Source of the DNA: Rhodobacteraceae bacterium IMCC1335
Lineage (GTDB): Bacteria > Pseudomonadota > Alphaproteobacteria > Rhodobacterales > Rhodobacteraceae
Assembly (NCBI GenBank): GCA_039640495.1
Contig: CP046864.1
Location: forward strand, 2,839,001-2,903,000
Direction of reading: 5' to 3'
DNA: 64,000 bases
A program made the translations under genes and the position numbers. Of this stretch, positions 17,262 to 25,930 are shown piece by piece. The notes below the pieces were generated by a model that worked only from the letters and a program-made list of their open reading frames with translations, had not been told where the DNA came from and ran no database searches. Each line of letters starts with the position of its first letter. Positions within the stretch are counted from its first letter, which is position 1.

Positions 17262-18770
17262 TCAAACGGGCAATAAATCCGCTGGCATATTTTGGTAACA
17301 AACCGGACGCAAGAAGCGGCGGATTGCCATGGTTCCCACAGAAGTGGCGCCAAAATTGGTTGACGCCGGATAGGGTCCACCATGCACCATCGCGCCGGCC
17401 ACCTCAACACCCGTTGGAAATCCGTTCACAAGCACCCGGCCCGCTTTGCGCTCTAAATGGGGCAGCAAGCGCTTTGCATGGGCTTTATCGCCCTCTTCCA
17501 TCTGCAACGTACAGGTCAATTGCCCTTCAATGGCGCCAGCCGCTGCCACCATTTCATCGATATCGTTTGCTTCCACGATGATCCCCAAAGGTCCAAATAC
17601 CTCGTTTTGGAAATCAGGGCTGTGCAGCCAATGTTCCAACGAAACCCGGAACAGGTTGGGCAAAGCTGTGCGCCCAACAGATTCTGTGGTGAAAAGGGGC
17701 TCGACATGCGCCGCTGATGCCACTGCGTTTGTTCCATGTCTATAGGCGGCCGCGATGCCATCTGTCAGCATCGCCTGCGCGCCTGCTCCGCTTAGGGCGG
17801 CAATGCTGGCCTCGGCAAATTCATTGGCCTGCGCGCCGGCAATCACAAAAGCAATGCCGGGATTGGTGCAAAACTGCCCCGCCCCCATGGTTAATGAGGC
17901 CGCCCAACCTTGGGCAAGCGCAACGGCGCGGGTTTGCATCGCCTGTGGAAGGCAGAACATCGGATTGACCGAGCTCAATTCGCCAAAAAACGGAATAGGC
18001 TCGCTCCGGCTCATGCATAGATCGAACAAAGCCCGCCCGCCCGCCAAAGACCCTGTAAACCCAACGGCCCGGATCAGCGGGTGCTGTACGACTTGCGCGC
18101 CCAGCTCATGCGTGCTGCCCTGCAAAAAGGAAAAAACGCCGGGATGTTGATCGGTGGCTTTCATCGCACGTGCAATCGCTTGCGCGATGATTTCCCCGGT
18201 TCCAGGATGCGCAGGATGGCCTTTCAAAACAACCGGACAGCCGGCGGCTAAGGCCGCGGCCGTATCTCCGCCGGCGGTTGAAAATGCCAGAGGAAAATTA
18301 GACGCTCCAAAAACCGCCACGGGGCCGATTGGGCGCTGCATCAAACGTAAATCGGGGCGTGGCAATGGCGTGCGATCGGGCAAAGCCGCATCATGGCGTT
18401 GCTCCAGATAGCTGCCCTGCTCAATATGATCGGCAAATAGGCGCAATTGGCCGGTGGTGCGCCCGCGCTCCCCTTCCAAACGGGCTTCGGGAAGACCGGT
18501 TTCCTGATGCCCGATTTCAGTGACCAACGCCCCAACCGCCTCTATTTCATCTGCGATGGCGCGCAGGAAGGCCGCGCGCGCGCTTTGGCCGCTCCAGCCA
18601 TAGCTCATAAACGCCTCTTCCGCAGCCTCTACCGCTGCGTCAACATGGCTTTGGCTGGCTTCTGAAAAGCGGCGAACCGGGCCAGTGCTGGGCGCAGAGT
18701 CAAACATGGCATCACCGCTGAGCCAATTGCCCGCGATGAAATGTTGGCCGGTAAGGTTTAAATCGGTCAT
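17262..18770 (-). CDS. 2,5-dioxovalerate (alpha-ketoglutaric semialdehyde) dehydrogenase
   Basis: Aldehyde dehydrogenase of 502 residues, last gene of the sugar-acid operon. It is expected to oxidise alpha-ketoglutaric semialdehyde to 2-oxoglutarate with NAD(P)+. Catalytic residues are visible: Asn158 in GASNFPLAFSTAGGDT, Lys183 in VVLKGHPAHPGTGE, Glu264 in FFGELSSVNPMF and the nucleophile Cys301 in MGAGQFCTNPG. The texts KGHPAHPGT and FGELSSVNP are typical of the KGSADH subgroup rather than of betaine or succinic-semialdehyde dehydrogenases. Its start overlaps the stop of the PdxA-like gene (ATGA), and it follows the KDA-dehydratase homologue that would make its substrate. Confidence 0.88.
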   Translation of the reverse strand: MTDLNLTGQHFIAGNWLSGDAMFDSAPSTGPVRRFSEASQSHVDAAVEAAEEAFMSYGWSGQSARAAFLRAIADEIEAVGALVTEIGHQETGLPEARLEGERGRTTGQLRLFADHIEQGSYLEQRHDAALPDRTPLPRPDLRLMQRPIGPVAVFGASNFPLAFSTAGGDTAAALAAGCPVVLKGHPAHPGTGEIIAQAIARAMKATDQHPGVFSFLQGSTHELGAQVVQHPLIRAVGFTGSLAGGRALFDLCMSRSEPIPFFGELSSVNPMFCLPQAMQTRAVALAQGWAASLTMGAGQFCTNPGIAFVIAGAQANEFAEASIAALSGAGAQAMLTDGIAAAYRHGTNAVASAAHVEPLFTTESVGRTALPNLFRVSLEHWLHSPDFQNEVFGPLGIIVEANDIDEMVAAAGAIEGQLTCTLQMEEGDKAHAKRLLPHLERKAGRVLVNGFPTGVEVAGAMVHGGPYPASTNFGATSVGTMAIRRFLRPVCYQNMPADLLPV

Positions 18771-19780
18771 TGGCTGCTCTCCTGATCTGCCAGATGTGTT
18801 TTTGCCATGCGCACCAGTAAATCAAACGCCTGTTGAGTGGCGCTGACATTGGCTTTCTTCTGCCCGGCAATATCAAACGCGGTTCCATGCGCAGGCGTGG
18901 CAACCGGAATCGGCAAGCCGCCGGCGATGGTCACGCCCCGCTCAAACCCCATGAGCTTGATCGCAATTTGCCCTTGATCATGATACATAGTGACCACCGC
19001 ATCAACTTCCCCGCGCTGGGCTTTGAGGAACACGGTGTCCGAGGGCCATGGTCCGGTGACATGCATTTGGCGGTCCTGACAAGCTTTGACGGCAGGCTCC
19101 AAAATATCGATCTCTTCGCGGCCAAATTTCCCATTATCACCCGCATGCGGGTTAAGCGCCGCCACTGCAACATGCGGCCGTGTTTTTCCAGCTTTTTTGA
19201 GCGTGCTATACGCCAAGTCAACGGCCCGCATGACCGCGGGCTGATCAATATTCGCCGCCACATCCTTTAATCCAATATGGCTGGTTACCCTCGTTGTCAT
19301 CAAAGCGTCTAAAACATTGATTTCGCTGTGATAGCCTTCAAACCCCAAATAGCGCGCCATATAGCGATGTTCATCTTCCGCATTAAGGCCAGCTAAGGTC
19401 AGCGCGGCTTTATTGAATGGGGCAAATAAAATACCGTCGATGGTATTGCTTTGCGCCAAATCGAGCGCTTTATCAAGGCAGCGCAAGGCGCTATTGCCAC
19501 TGGCGTGCGTCACTTTCGCGATCTGTACATCTTCCGCAGCAATCGTCTCAAGGTCAAGATGCGCCAGCGTAAACCCAAGTGACAGATTGGCTTCATCAAC
19601 CGTCTCGAGGCTCAGCGGCAAGCCCGCCTGCTTTGCCCCAGCTTCCCACAGATGCGCATCACCGATAAGAAGCACATCCGCCTGCGCCAAAACAGCCGGC
19701 TCTTGCAGCAGCTTTGCGATCAATTCAGGGCCTATGCCCGAGGGATCACCGGGGATTATACCTAGCCGCGGCCGCCTCAT
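18767..19780 (-). CDS. PdxA-family dehydrogenase (PdxA2-like)
   Basis: A 337-residue NAD-dependent beta-decarboxylating dehydrogenase of the PdxA family. It has GIIPGDPSGIGPELIAKLL at the N-terminus, the metal-ligand region NPHAGDNGKFGREE, DAVVTMYHDQGQIAIKLMGF and the end GTAFDIAGQ. Vitamin B6 PdxA acts on 4-hydroxythreonine-4-phosphate; the PdxA2 branch acts on 4-phospho-D-erythronate or -L-threonate after a DUF1537 kinase. No such kinase lies in the operon, so the phosphorylated substrate is unexplained. It overlaps both neighbours by ATGA (GntR upstream, aldehyde dehydrogenase downstream). The catabolic context makes a B6 role less likely. Confidence 0.85.
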   Translation of the reverse strand: MRRPRLGIIPGDPSGIGPELIAKLLQEPAVLAQADVLLIGDAHLWEAGAKQAGLPLSLETVDEANLSLGFTLAHLDLETIAAEDVQIAKVTHASGNSALRCLDKALDLAQSNTIDGILFAPFNKAALTLAGLNAEDEHRYMARYLGFEGYHSEINVLDALMTTRVTSHIGLKDVAANIDQPAVMRAVDLAYSTLKKAGKTRPHVAVAALNPHAGDNGKFGREEIDILEPAVKACQDRQMHVTGPWPSDTVFLKAQRGEVDAVVTMYHDQGQIAIKLMGFERGVTIAGGLPIPVATPAHGTAFDIAGQKKANVSATQQAFDLLVRMAKTHLADQESSQ

Positions 19781-20496
19781 GCCGAGGCCTCCCCAGATCG
19801 ATTAGACAGTTCTGCCAAAGCCGCCGCCACGTTTTTCTCGGCTGTGCGTAAATGATTTTGTAATGCTTCTGCGGTTGCGCGGGGATCGCGCGCTTGCAAC
19901 GCGTCAACAATTTTTGAATGTTCCAACCGCGTTTCTGGCCGCCCTTCTTCGCGCTGCGAGGATAAGAAGCGCACCCGCCAAAGCCGCGCATTATAGGTTG
20001 TATGCGTTTCAGCCAGCGCTTTGTTACGCGCTGCGGCGACAATTGCCTCATGAAATTGCATATCAAGGCGAAAGGCTTGTAATTGCTCTTCTGCGCCGCG
20101 CGCCTCTTTAATCGAGGCATTCAGCTGCTCGATGGCGGCAATTTCGCTATCGCTTGCCTGCGCACACGCCCATTGCCCAGCCAGCGCCTCCAACGCGCCT
20201 TGCACCCTTAGACAATCATTTATTTCCGCCAAGGAGGGATCCGCAACGAAAGGCCGGCGAGAATGCGTATACGAAACCAAGCCCTCATTGGCCAATAAGC
20301 GGATGGCTTCGCGCATCGGGGTTCGACTGACCCCCAGCGCTTGCGCCAAATCACGCTCGGGCAGCTGCATTCCGGGCGGCAGTTGACCAAGCAAGATCAT
20401 TTCGCGTAGCTGCAGCGCCGCGTCTTCAGACAGGCTCGGGCTGCGCGCAAGCCCATCTTTTTCAATGATATTTATCAGCTTTAGGGCTGTACTCAC
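19777..20496 (-). CDS. GntR-family (FCD) transcriptional regulator
   Basis: A 239-residue regulator inside the operon. Residues 20-85 form the winged helix: ALQLREMILLGQLPPGMQLP, ERDLAQALGVSRTPMREAIR and LLANEGLVSYTHSRRPFV. The rest is the all-helical FCD effector domain, with the pattern RLDMQFHEAIVAAARNKAL supplying Asp and His metal or ligand residues. It probably senses the sugar acid or an intermediate and represses the operon. A perfect palindrome TTGGTATACCAA upstream of tctC (25611-25622) fits its binding style. It starts one base after the KDA-dehydratase-like stop and overlaps the PdxA-like gene by ATGA. Confidence 0.9.
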   Translation of the reverse strand: MSTALKLINIIEKDGLARSPSLSEDAALQLREMILLGQLPPGMQLPERDLAQALGVSRTPMREAIRLLANEGLVSYTHSRRPFVADPSLAEINDCLRVQGALEALAGQWACAQASDSEIAAIEQLNASIKEARGAEEQLQAFRLDMQFHEAIVAAARNKALAETHTTYNARLWRVRFLSSQREEGRPETRLEHSKIVDALQARDPRATAEALQNHLRTAEKNVAAALAELSNRSGEASA

Positions 20497-20497
20497 T

Positions 20498-21409
20498 TTA
20501 GACTCCCCATCTTAATACAAGCGGATCTAAAGGTTTTAACAAATCGATCAAGCGGCTTTTGATCGCAGGGTGTAGCGGTTCTATCGGATGTCGGCAGTAA
20601 TCTGATTTTATCACCCCACCGGCCACCATAGCAGCCTTACATGATTGCCAGCCGCATTGGCGGTTTTCATGGTTGATCACCATCGCAACGCGACCATAGG
20701 CAGTGGTTGCTTCCTCGACCCGCCCTGCCAGGTGATGGGTGATCACCGGTTTGATCTGATCCACGATCATTCCCGATGTCATCGAACCCGTTGCCCCGGC
20801 ATCCAAATCGGCCAATAAAGTGATCGCTTCTTCTCCATCAAAAGGAGCTTGAATGGCATCGCCGCCCTCGGCAATCAATGCGCGCAGCTTATTGGAGGCG
20901 CGTGGGCATTCAATCTTAAACAGCTTTACCATTTCGATTTCGCGCGCCATACGCAGCAATAAGGGCACCGGAAGCTCAACGCCGGATAAGGGCGCATCCT
21001 GCACCATGATCGGGATCCCAACCTCACCAACAGCGGCAAATTGTTCAAAGCTTTGCTGCGCGTTGCCTTTAAGCAACGCACCATGATAGGGAGGCATCAT
21101 CATCACAATATCGGCCCCGATCTCTTTGGCAAAGCGCGCCCGTTCAACGGCGATCTGCGTTGCAAAATGGCTGATCGTCACAATAATCGGCACGCGCCCC
21201 GCAATATGCTCCGCGCAAAGGCGGGCCAGCGCATCACGCTCGGCATCCGATATCAAAAACTGTTCGGAAAAATTGGCCAAAATACAAATGCCATCCGCCC
21301 CTTGATCGATCAGGCAATCCAGTACCCGCTTCATTCCATCAAAATCCACGGTCCCATCTTCAAAAAACGGAGTTGGAGCGACGGGCCATATTCCAGAATA
21401 TTGGGTCAT
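20498..21409 (-). CDS. L-2-keto-3-deoxyarabonate dehydratase homologue (DHDPS family)
   Basis: TIM-barrel enzyme of 303 residues. The texts [64 protein letters not shown] and the C-terminal LDPLVLRWG match what I recall of the Azospirillum L-2-keto-3-deoxyarabonate dehydratase, which makes alpha-ketoglutaric semialdehyde. The Schiff-base Lys is Lys165 in LFKIE. The DapA Tyr is replaced by Gln137 in MVQDAP, as in that subgroup. The following aldehyde dehydrogenase would use the product. Its start overlaps the end of the enolase-superfamily gene by ATGA. The family is certain, the substrate well supported by context. Confidence 0.85.
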   Translation of the reverse strand: MTQYSGIWPVAPTPFFEDGTVDFDGMKRVLDCLIDQGADGICILANFSEQFLISDAERDALARLCAEHIAGRVPIIVTISHFATQIAVERARFAKEIGADIVMMMPPYHGALLKGNAQQSFEQFAAVGEVGIPIMVQDAPLSGVELPVPLLLRMAREIEMVKLFKIECPRASNKLRALIAEGGDAIQAPFDGEEAITLLADLDAGATGSMTSGMIVDQIKPVITHHLAGRVEEATTAYGRVAMVINHENRQCGWQSCKAAMVAGGVIKSDYCRHPIEPLHPAIKSRLIDLLKPLDPLVLRWGV

Positions 21410-22581
21410 TCAAAAATCTCAAAATACTGACTGTGTTTATCGGTTATACTAATCCCCAAGCCGGGAAGGTTATCATCCAGTTGCAAAAAGCCATCTTTTG
21501 CTTCCGGATCACCTTCGAAAATATAATAAAATAATTCATTACCGACTTCGACATCGAAAACCGGGAAATATTCGCTGATCGGGCAATTTGTATTTGCCAT
21601 GGTCAAGTGATAATTGTGCATTTGGCCCGCATGCGGGATCACCGGAATCTGATGTGCCTCTGCAATCGCGTTGATTTTCTGCGCCGCTGTAATACCACCA
21701 ACGCGGTTGGTGTCATATTGCAGAACGCTGACGGCTTTCTGCTCAATCAGATCTTTACAGCCTATCACCGAGTATTCATGCTCACCGCCTGAAATCGGTA
21801 TAATATTCATGGCATTTAGCTGCTTATATCCCTCAACATCATCTGCAATCACCGGTTCTTCGAGCCAACGTGGTTCAAATTTTGCCAGTTTTGGCAACAT
21901 GCGTTTTGCATAATCAAGATTCCACCCCATATAGCATTCAAGCATTAAATCTACATCATAGCCTAAAACTTCGCGCAACGCCTCAACCCGTTTAATATTC
22001 TCGCGCATACCCGGCATGCCGTCTTTTGGGCCGAAACCAAACCGCGTTTTATAGGCCAAATAGCCGTTTTTTTGCGCCTCTTGCGCTTCTTTTTGCATCA
22101 CCTCGACGCTGTCTGCATAAAGTTTGGAATAATAAACCGGAATTTTTTCTTTTGTCCGCCCTCCCAAAAGCTTGAACACTGGTTTTCCAACCAGTTTCCC
22201 CATCAGATCCCAAATCGCGATATCAATGGCGCTGATAGCCGTCATGCCTACGCCCTTGCGCCCCCAAGCATGGGTTGTGCGGTACATCTTTTCCCACAGA
22301 TAGGCATAATCGAACGGATCCTCACCGACCACCAATGGCGCATACCACTCATCGATGGCTTTTTTAACGACGCTTGGCGCTAAGGCGGCGTTGCCGATGC
22401 CGATGGTGCCATCTTCCGTTTCCACTTCGCAGGTCAGCCATTGGTGGAACCGAAACGAAGACATGGCATCGCCTTTTGTCCAAAGCGCATCCGATGCGTT
22501 GGTGCAAAAATGCCCCTGCGGCGGCACCGTTGGGCCCGTCCAATTCCAAACGCGCGTGCGCACAGATTTAATGCGAGTCAT
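21406..22581 (-). CDS. Enolase-superfamily sugar-acid dehydratase (rhamnonate/lyxonate dehydratase-like)
   Basis: Mandelate-racemase/enolase superfamily protein of 391 residues. The capping domain (1-130) is followed by a barrel with [39 protein letters not shown] and [12 protein letters not shown] (His317 as the likely base). Overall it resembles L-rhamnonate dehydratase. The first metal ligand seems to be Glu215, where rhamnonate dehydratase has Asp. Next to a KDA-dehydratase homologue, a five-carbon L-acid such as L-lyxonate or L-arabinonate is the more likely substrate. The ATG at 22581 (AAAGGCTGATTGA upstream) lies one base past the tctA stop and is preferred over 22602. Confidence 0.82.
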   Translation of the reverse strand: MTRIKSVRTRVWNWTGPTVPPQGHFCTNASDALWTKGDAMSSFRFHQWLTCEVETEDGTIGIGNAALAPSVVKKAIDEWYAPLVVGEDPFDYAYLWEKMYRTTHAWGRKGVGMTAISAIDIAIWDLMGKLVGKPVFKLLGGRTKEKIPVYYSKLYADSVEVMQKEAQEAQKNGYLAYKTRFGFGPKDGMPGMRENIKRVEALREVLGYDVDLMLECYMGWNLDYAKRMLPKLAKFEPRWLEEPVIADDVEGYKQLNAMNIIPISGGEHEYSVIGCKDLIEQKAVSVLQYDTNRVGGITAAQKINAIAEAHQIPVIPHAGQMHNYHLTMANTNCPISEYFPVFDVEVGNELFYYIFEGDPEAKDGFLQLDDNLPGLGISITDKHSQYFEIFE

Positions 22582-22582
22582 T

Positions 22583-24079
22583 TCAATCAGCCTTTCTTTC
22601 AAGTCCTTTGGCTCGTTTTAAAAGCCGCCAAACGGTGGGTCCAAATAAGGCCAAAGCCGTTAGGATAAAAAATAAAAGTGATAAGGGCCGGGTGAACATC
22701 AGCCACCATTTCTCGTCCAGCATCACCATCGACTGCCCAAGGCGTTGCTCGAGCATCCCGCCTAAAATCAACCCAATGGCAAGCGGAACAACCGAAAACC
22801 CATACATGCGCATGAAATATCCAACAACACCGGAAATCAGCGCAACCCAAACATCAAACATGGATTGATCCAGCGCATAAGCCCCCACCACAGAAAACAT
22901 GAAAACGCTTGGCCAAAGCACCGGAATTGGGATCAGTGTAACGCGGGCAAATACACGGGCCCCGTAAAGCCCGATTACCAAAAAGAGAAGATTAACGAAC
23001 AGCATCGACCAAAAAATCGCAAAGGCAAAATGCGCCTGCTCGGTGAACATCGTGGGTCCTGGGCGCAAACCATGCACCAACAATCCCGCTAGGATCACCG
23101 CCGCAGTGGGCGATCCGGGAATGCCCAAAGCCAAAGTAGGCACCATTGCACCCCCGGTTGCAGAATTGTTGGCCGCTTCAGATCCTGCGATTCCTTCAGG
23201 AGCCCCTTTGCCAAATTCTTCGGGTGTTTTTGACCAGCGTTTGGCTTCATTATACCCAATCATCGAGGCTACAGTTGCGCCTTCAGCTGGTAAAATCCCA
23301 ATAAATGTTCCGATCCCGCTTGAGCGTAAAATGGTTTTCCAGACGCGTTTGTAATCTTCGCGGCTGGGCAATTTAATCGCCTTCATGGTGATTTGCTCAC
23401 GTCGCTCGTTTAATTTTGACGCCTGAGCCAACAATTCGGATATGCCGAACACGCCTATCATAACCGGCACAAAGCCAATGCCATCGCGCAACTCGGCTAC
23501 ATCAAAGGTAAAGCGCTTTACTGATGTCAGAAGGTCGGTGCCCACAGTGGCCAATAAAATGCCAAATGCCCCAGCAATCAGATTGCGTATTGGCGAGCCA
23601 CCCCCCACGCTCACCAACATGGACAGCCCAAACAGGGTGAGCGCAAAATATTCAGGCGGGGCGAAATTATAGGCCGCGCGCGCCAAAATTGGGGCCGACA
23701 GCATTAAAACAGCTACGCTGAACACACCTCCAACGGTTGAAGAAATAACCGCCAATCCAAGCGCTCGGCCTGCTTCGCCGCGCACCGCCATTGGATAGCC
23801 ATCAAGGCAGGTGGTTGCGCTGGCGGACGTGCCGGGCGTGTTGATTAAAATGGCTGTGATCGCGCCGGCGAATGTTGCCGAACAATAGATAGCGGTCAGC
23901 ACCGAAATGGCGGCCACCGGCTCCATCGTTAACGTGAAGGGAAGCAACAAAGCCGCTCCCGTGGTTGCGTTCAAGCCTGGCAAAGCTCCGATGACAACGC
24001 CGCCCAACGTTGCGCAAACCAGTAACATCAGTAATGAAATGTCCCCTAAAGCGGTAAATCCTGCAACAAACGCCTCCAT
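22583..24079 (-). CDS. tctA: Tripartite tricarboxylate transporter large permease TctA
   Basis: Large membrane subunit (498 residues, about 12 helices) of a TTT-family uptake system. Family texts are [54 protein letters not shown] (the substrate loop), [38 protein letters not shown] and [20 protein letters not shown]. It works with TctB and the binding protein TctC, which are immediately upstream. Import of a sugar acid is inferred from the catabolic genes downstream. It starts one base after tctB. Confidence 0.94.
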   Translation of the reverse strand: MEAFVAGFTALGDISLLMLLVCATLGGVVIGALPGLNATTGAALLLPFTLTMEPVAAISVLTAIYCSATFAGAITAILINTPGTSASATTCLDGYPMAVRGEAGRALGLAVISSTVGGVFSVAVLMLSAPILARAAYNFAPPEYFALTLFGLSMLVSVGGGSPIRNLIAGAFGILLATVGTDLLTSVKRFTFDVAELRDGIGFVPVMIGVFGISELLAQASKLNERREQITMKAIKLPSREDYKRVWKTILRSSGIGTFIGILPAEGATVASMIGYNEAKRWSKTPEEFGKGAPEGIAGSEAANNSATGGAMVPTLALGIPGSPTAAVILAGLLVHGLRPGPTMFTEQAHFAFAIFWSMLFVNLLFLVIGLYGARVFARVTLIPIPVLWPSVFMFSVVGAYALDQSMFDVWVALISGVVGYFMRMYGFSVVPLAIGLILGGMLEQRLGQSMVMLDEKWWLMFTRPLSLLFFILTALALFGPTVWRLLKRAKGLERKAD

Positions 24080-24080
24080 A

Positions 24081-24551
24081 TCAGCCGTACCACCAATTTG
24101 TTAAAAGACCGCGCGGAAACCGAATTCTGAACGCCAAATCAAACAGAAAAAAAATGATCGTGGGCATTGCCAGACCAACCAAAGCAATCAGGTGCCAACG
24201 CCGCTCGCCCCAGAGAATCGACAGGCCTGCCGCGAAAGCGCCCAGCGCTATAAACAGATCAATCTGGACCAATAAACAGAAGATAAAAAGCGCCAAAAAT
24301 GTACCAAAGGTTGATTTATCAGCGCGCTCCTGCAGTTTAATCGGGTCCAGCCAAACCATAAGCGCTGTTAAAAAAATGATAAAACCAGAGATCAATTGCG
24401 GAAAATCCGAGGGCTGTATACCCCGCTTTAAAATAGGCGGCATTTTCTTGAATGTGGTCGTGAAATAAATCGCCACAAGCGCAAAAATCACAATTCCAAG
24501 CGGGACCATCCATCGGGCATAGCGCTCTGATTTTGACGTTGGCATTGACAT
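24081..24551 (-). CDS. tctB: Tripartite tricarboxylate transporter small permease TctB
   Basis: Small membrane subunit of the TTT transporter, about 156 residues with four hydrophobic segments: MVPLGIVIFALVAIYFTTTF, FPQLISGFIIFLTALMVWL, a third after FGTFLALFIFCLLVQ and the last IALVGLAMPTIIFFLFDLAF. The text MPPILKRGIQPSDFPQLISG is typical of TctB. The ATG at 24551 has GGAAGAAAG upstream and is preferred over a TTG at 24566. An ATG at 24545 is also possible. It is separated from tctC by a strong hairpin. Confidence 0.88.
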   Translation of the reverse strand: MSMPTSKSERYARWMVPLGIVIFALVAIYFTTTFKKMPPILKRGIQPSDFPQLISGFIIFLTALMVWLDPIKLQERADKSTFGTFLALFIFCLLVQIDLFIALGAFAAGLSILWGERRWHLIALVGLAMPTIIFFLFDLAFRIRFPRGLLTNWWYG

Positions 24552-24571
24552 GAAACTTTCTTCCAAAGGAT

Positions 24572-24598
24572 GGCCGCGCCCCTTAAAAGGGCGCGGCC
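24572..24598 (-). terminator. Hairpin between tctC and tctB (partial terminator/stabiliser)
   Basis: GGCCGCGCCC (24572-24581) pairs with GGGCGCGGCC (24589-24598), ten base pairs with a seven-base loop, in the 60-base gap after tctC. No long T run follows, so it probably lets some transcription through and protects the tctC message, giving excess binding protein over permease. Confidence 0.7.
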
Positions 24599-24610
24599 CA
24601 GTTCAAATAA

Positions 24611-25576
24611 TTATTCGATAAAGCCAAGCTCTTTCAAAGCAGCTTGCATATCATTCACCATCACAGAAAGCTGGTTTCCCCATTCCTCAGAGCCCGCCAC
24701 TGAAGAACTATCAAGGCCAACTGAGGTTAAGAACCCCTGATAGACGGAATGGTTCATCGATTTCATCAAAGCCGTTTCGATTTTTTCAGCCACTGCGTCT
24801 GGTGTGTCTTTATGTACCACAAAGCCGCGTACGGTTGAGAAACTGACAGGGATGCCCATTTCTTGCGCGGTTGAAACATCTGGCAAAGCCGCCATGCGGT
24901 TATTGGCCAGCACAACGATCGGGCAGACGTCGCCCGCTTCGATCTGACTTCCAGCTTCCGCCAAATTCAACACGGCCGCGTCTACAGCGCCAGCAACCAA
25001 TTGAGTCGCCAATTCTCCGCCACCATCAAAGGGTAGAATTTTGGGCGTTTTCATACCTCCCTTGGTGGTGAACATAAACGCAGATACATCATCAATATTG
25101 CCCAAATGCGTCGTGCCATAGGTGATCGGAGCCGCCTTTTGCTGGGCGACGAAATCAGCCGCATCCGCATAAGCGCCGCAGCGTACCATTAGAATTTGCG
25201 GGTCATCCGTACCGCGGGCAATCGGACGGATATCATCTAGCTTCATATCCGTTTCGCCTTTGGCCAGCGTGGCCGCATGCCCGATTGTAAAGGTCAGAAT
25301 CGTATGACCATCGGCGGGAACGGTCAGATAATGATCCATGGCCACAGCACCGCCGCCGCCTTTCTTATTCACGACAACCATGTCCTGCTTTAATTCACGG
25401 CGCGCGCGCAGCATCATCATACGCGTTGTAACATCGGTGCCACCGCCATTTCCGGCATGCGTGACAACTTCAATAGTTTTCGACGGATACTCATCCGCCA
25501 TCACGGCGCTTGCCCCCATAGCCAAACACATTGAAGCCCCAGTCAGCAGCTTGCCGACATAATTTTTCCGTTTCAT
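24611..25576 (-). CDS. tctC: Tripartite tricarboxylate transporter substrate-binding protein TctC
   Basis: Periplasmic binding protein of 321 residues, first gene of the leftward operon. The ATG at 25576 has GGGAGGAACAAAT upstream. The signal peptide runs to about residue 27 (LLTGASMCLAMGASAVMADE). The mature part has YPSKTIEVVTHAGNGGGTDV, MVVVNKKGGGGAVAMDHYLT and PFDGGGELATQLVAGAVDAA, the TctC/Bug-type ligand loops. A longer frame to 25630 starts before this ribosome site and is not favoured. It is followed by a strong hairpin and then tctB. The ligand is presumably the sugar acid degraded by the downstream enzymes. Confidence 0.93.
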   Translation of the reverse strand: MKRKNYVGKLLTGASMCLAMGASAVMADEYPSKTIEVVTHAGNGGGTDVTTRMMMLRARRELKQDMVVVNKKGGGGAVAMDHYLTVPADGHTILTFTIGHAATLAKGETDMKLDDIRPIARGTDDPQILMVRCGAYADAADFVAQQKAAPITYGTTHLGNIDDVSAFMFTTKGGMKTPKILPFDGGGELATQLVAGAVDAAVLNLAEAGSQIEAGDVCPIVVLANNRMAALPDVSTAQEMGIPVSFSTVRGFVVHKDTPDAVAEKIETALMKSMNHSVYQGFLTSVGLDSSSVAGSEEWGNQLSVMVNDMQAALKELGFIE

Positions 25577-25610
25577 ATTTGTTCCTCCCAGAATGTCGAG
25601 TTTCGGTATT

Positions 25611-25622
25611 TTGGTATACCAA
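25611..25622. promoter_or_regulatory. Candidate GntR operator upstream of tctC
   Basis: TTGGTATACCAA is a perfect 12-base palindrome 35 bases before the tctC start, followed at once by TATACCAT, a second partial half-site. FCD-type GntR proteins commonly bind TGGT-n2-ACCA sites. The operon encodes such a regulator at 19777-20496. Binding is inferred. Confidence 0.6.
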
Positions 25623-25930
25623 TATACCATATCTCGCCATTTTCATAAAAATTGTCAAATGAAAAACCAAATCTTCTGGATCCTTCTTATTTTGAACTAG
25701 CATTTGAGACGGGCAAGCAGCCCCCGAAAGCGCCTCAAAGCTTGGCGCAAAGTTCAAACCTTAAAAGCCTATATCTTGACCTGAAATCTGGCGCGCAGCG
25801 GTTTTGCAAAACAAAACACGCGCTGATAATCACTACGCGATGTAAGCGAGAAAAGATTAAATCGGCCGATACGCATGATTGCCCGCCGCCGCAGCAAGCG
25901 CGCGCGGACAAAACCAGCCAAGGCCATTAT

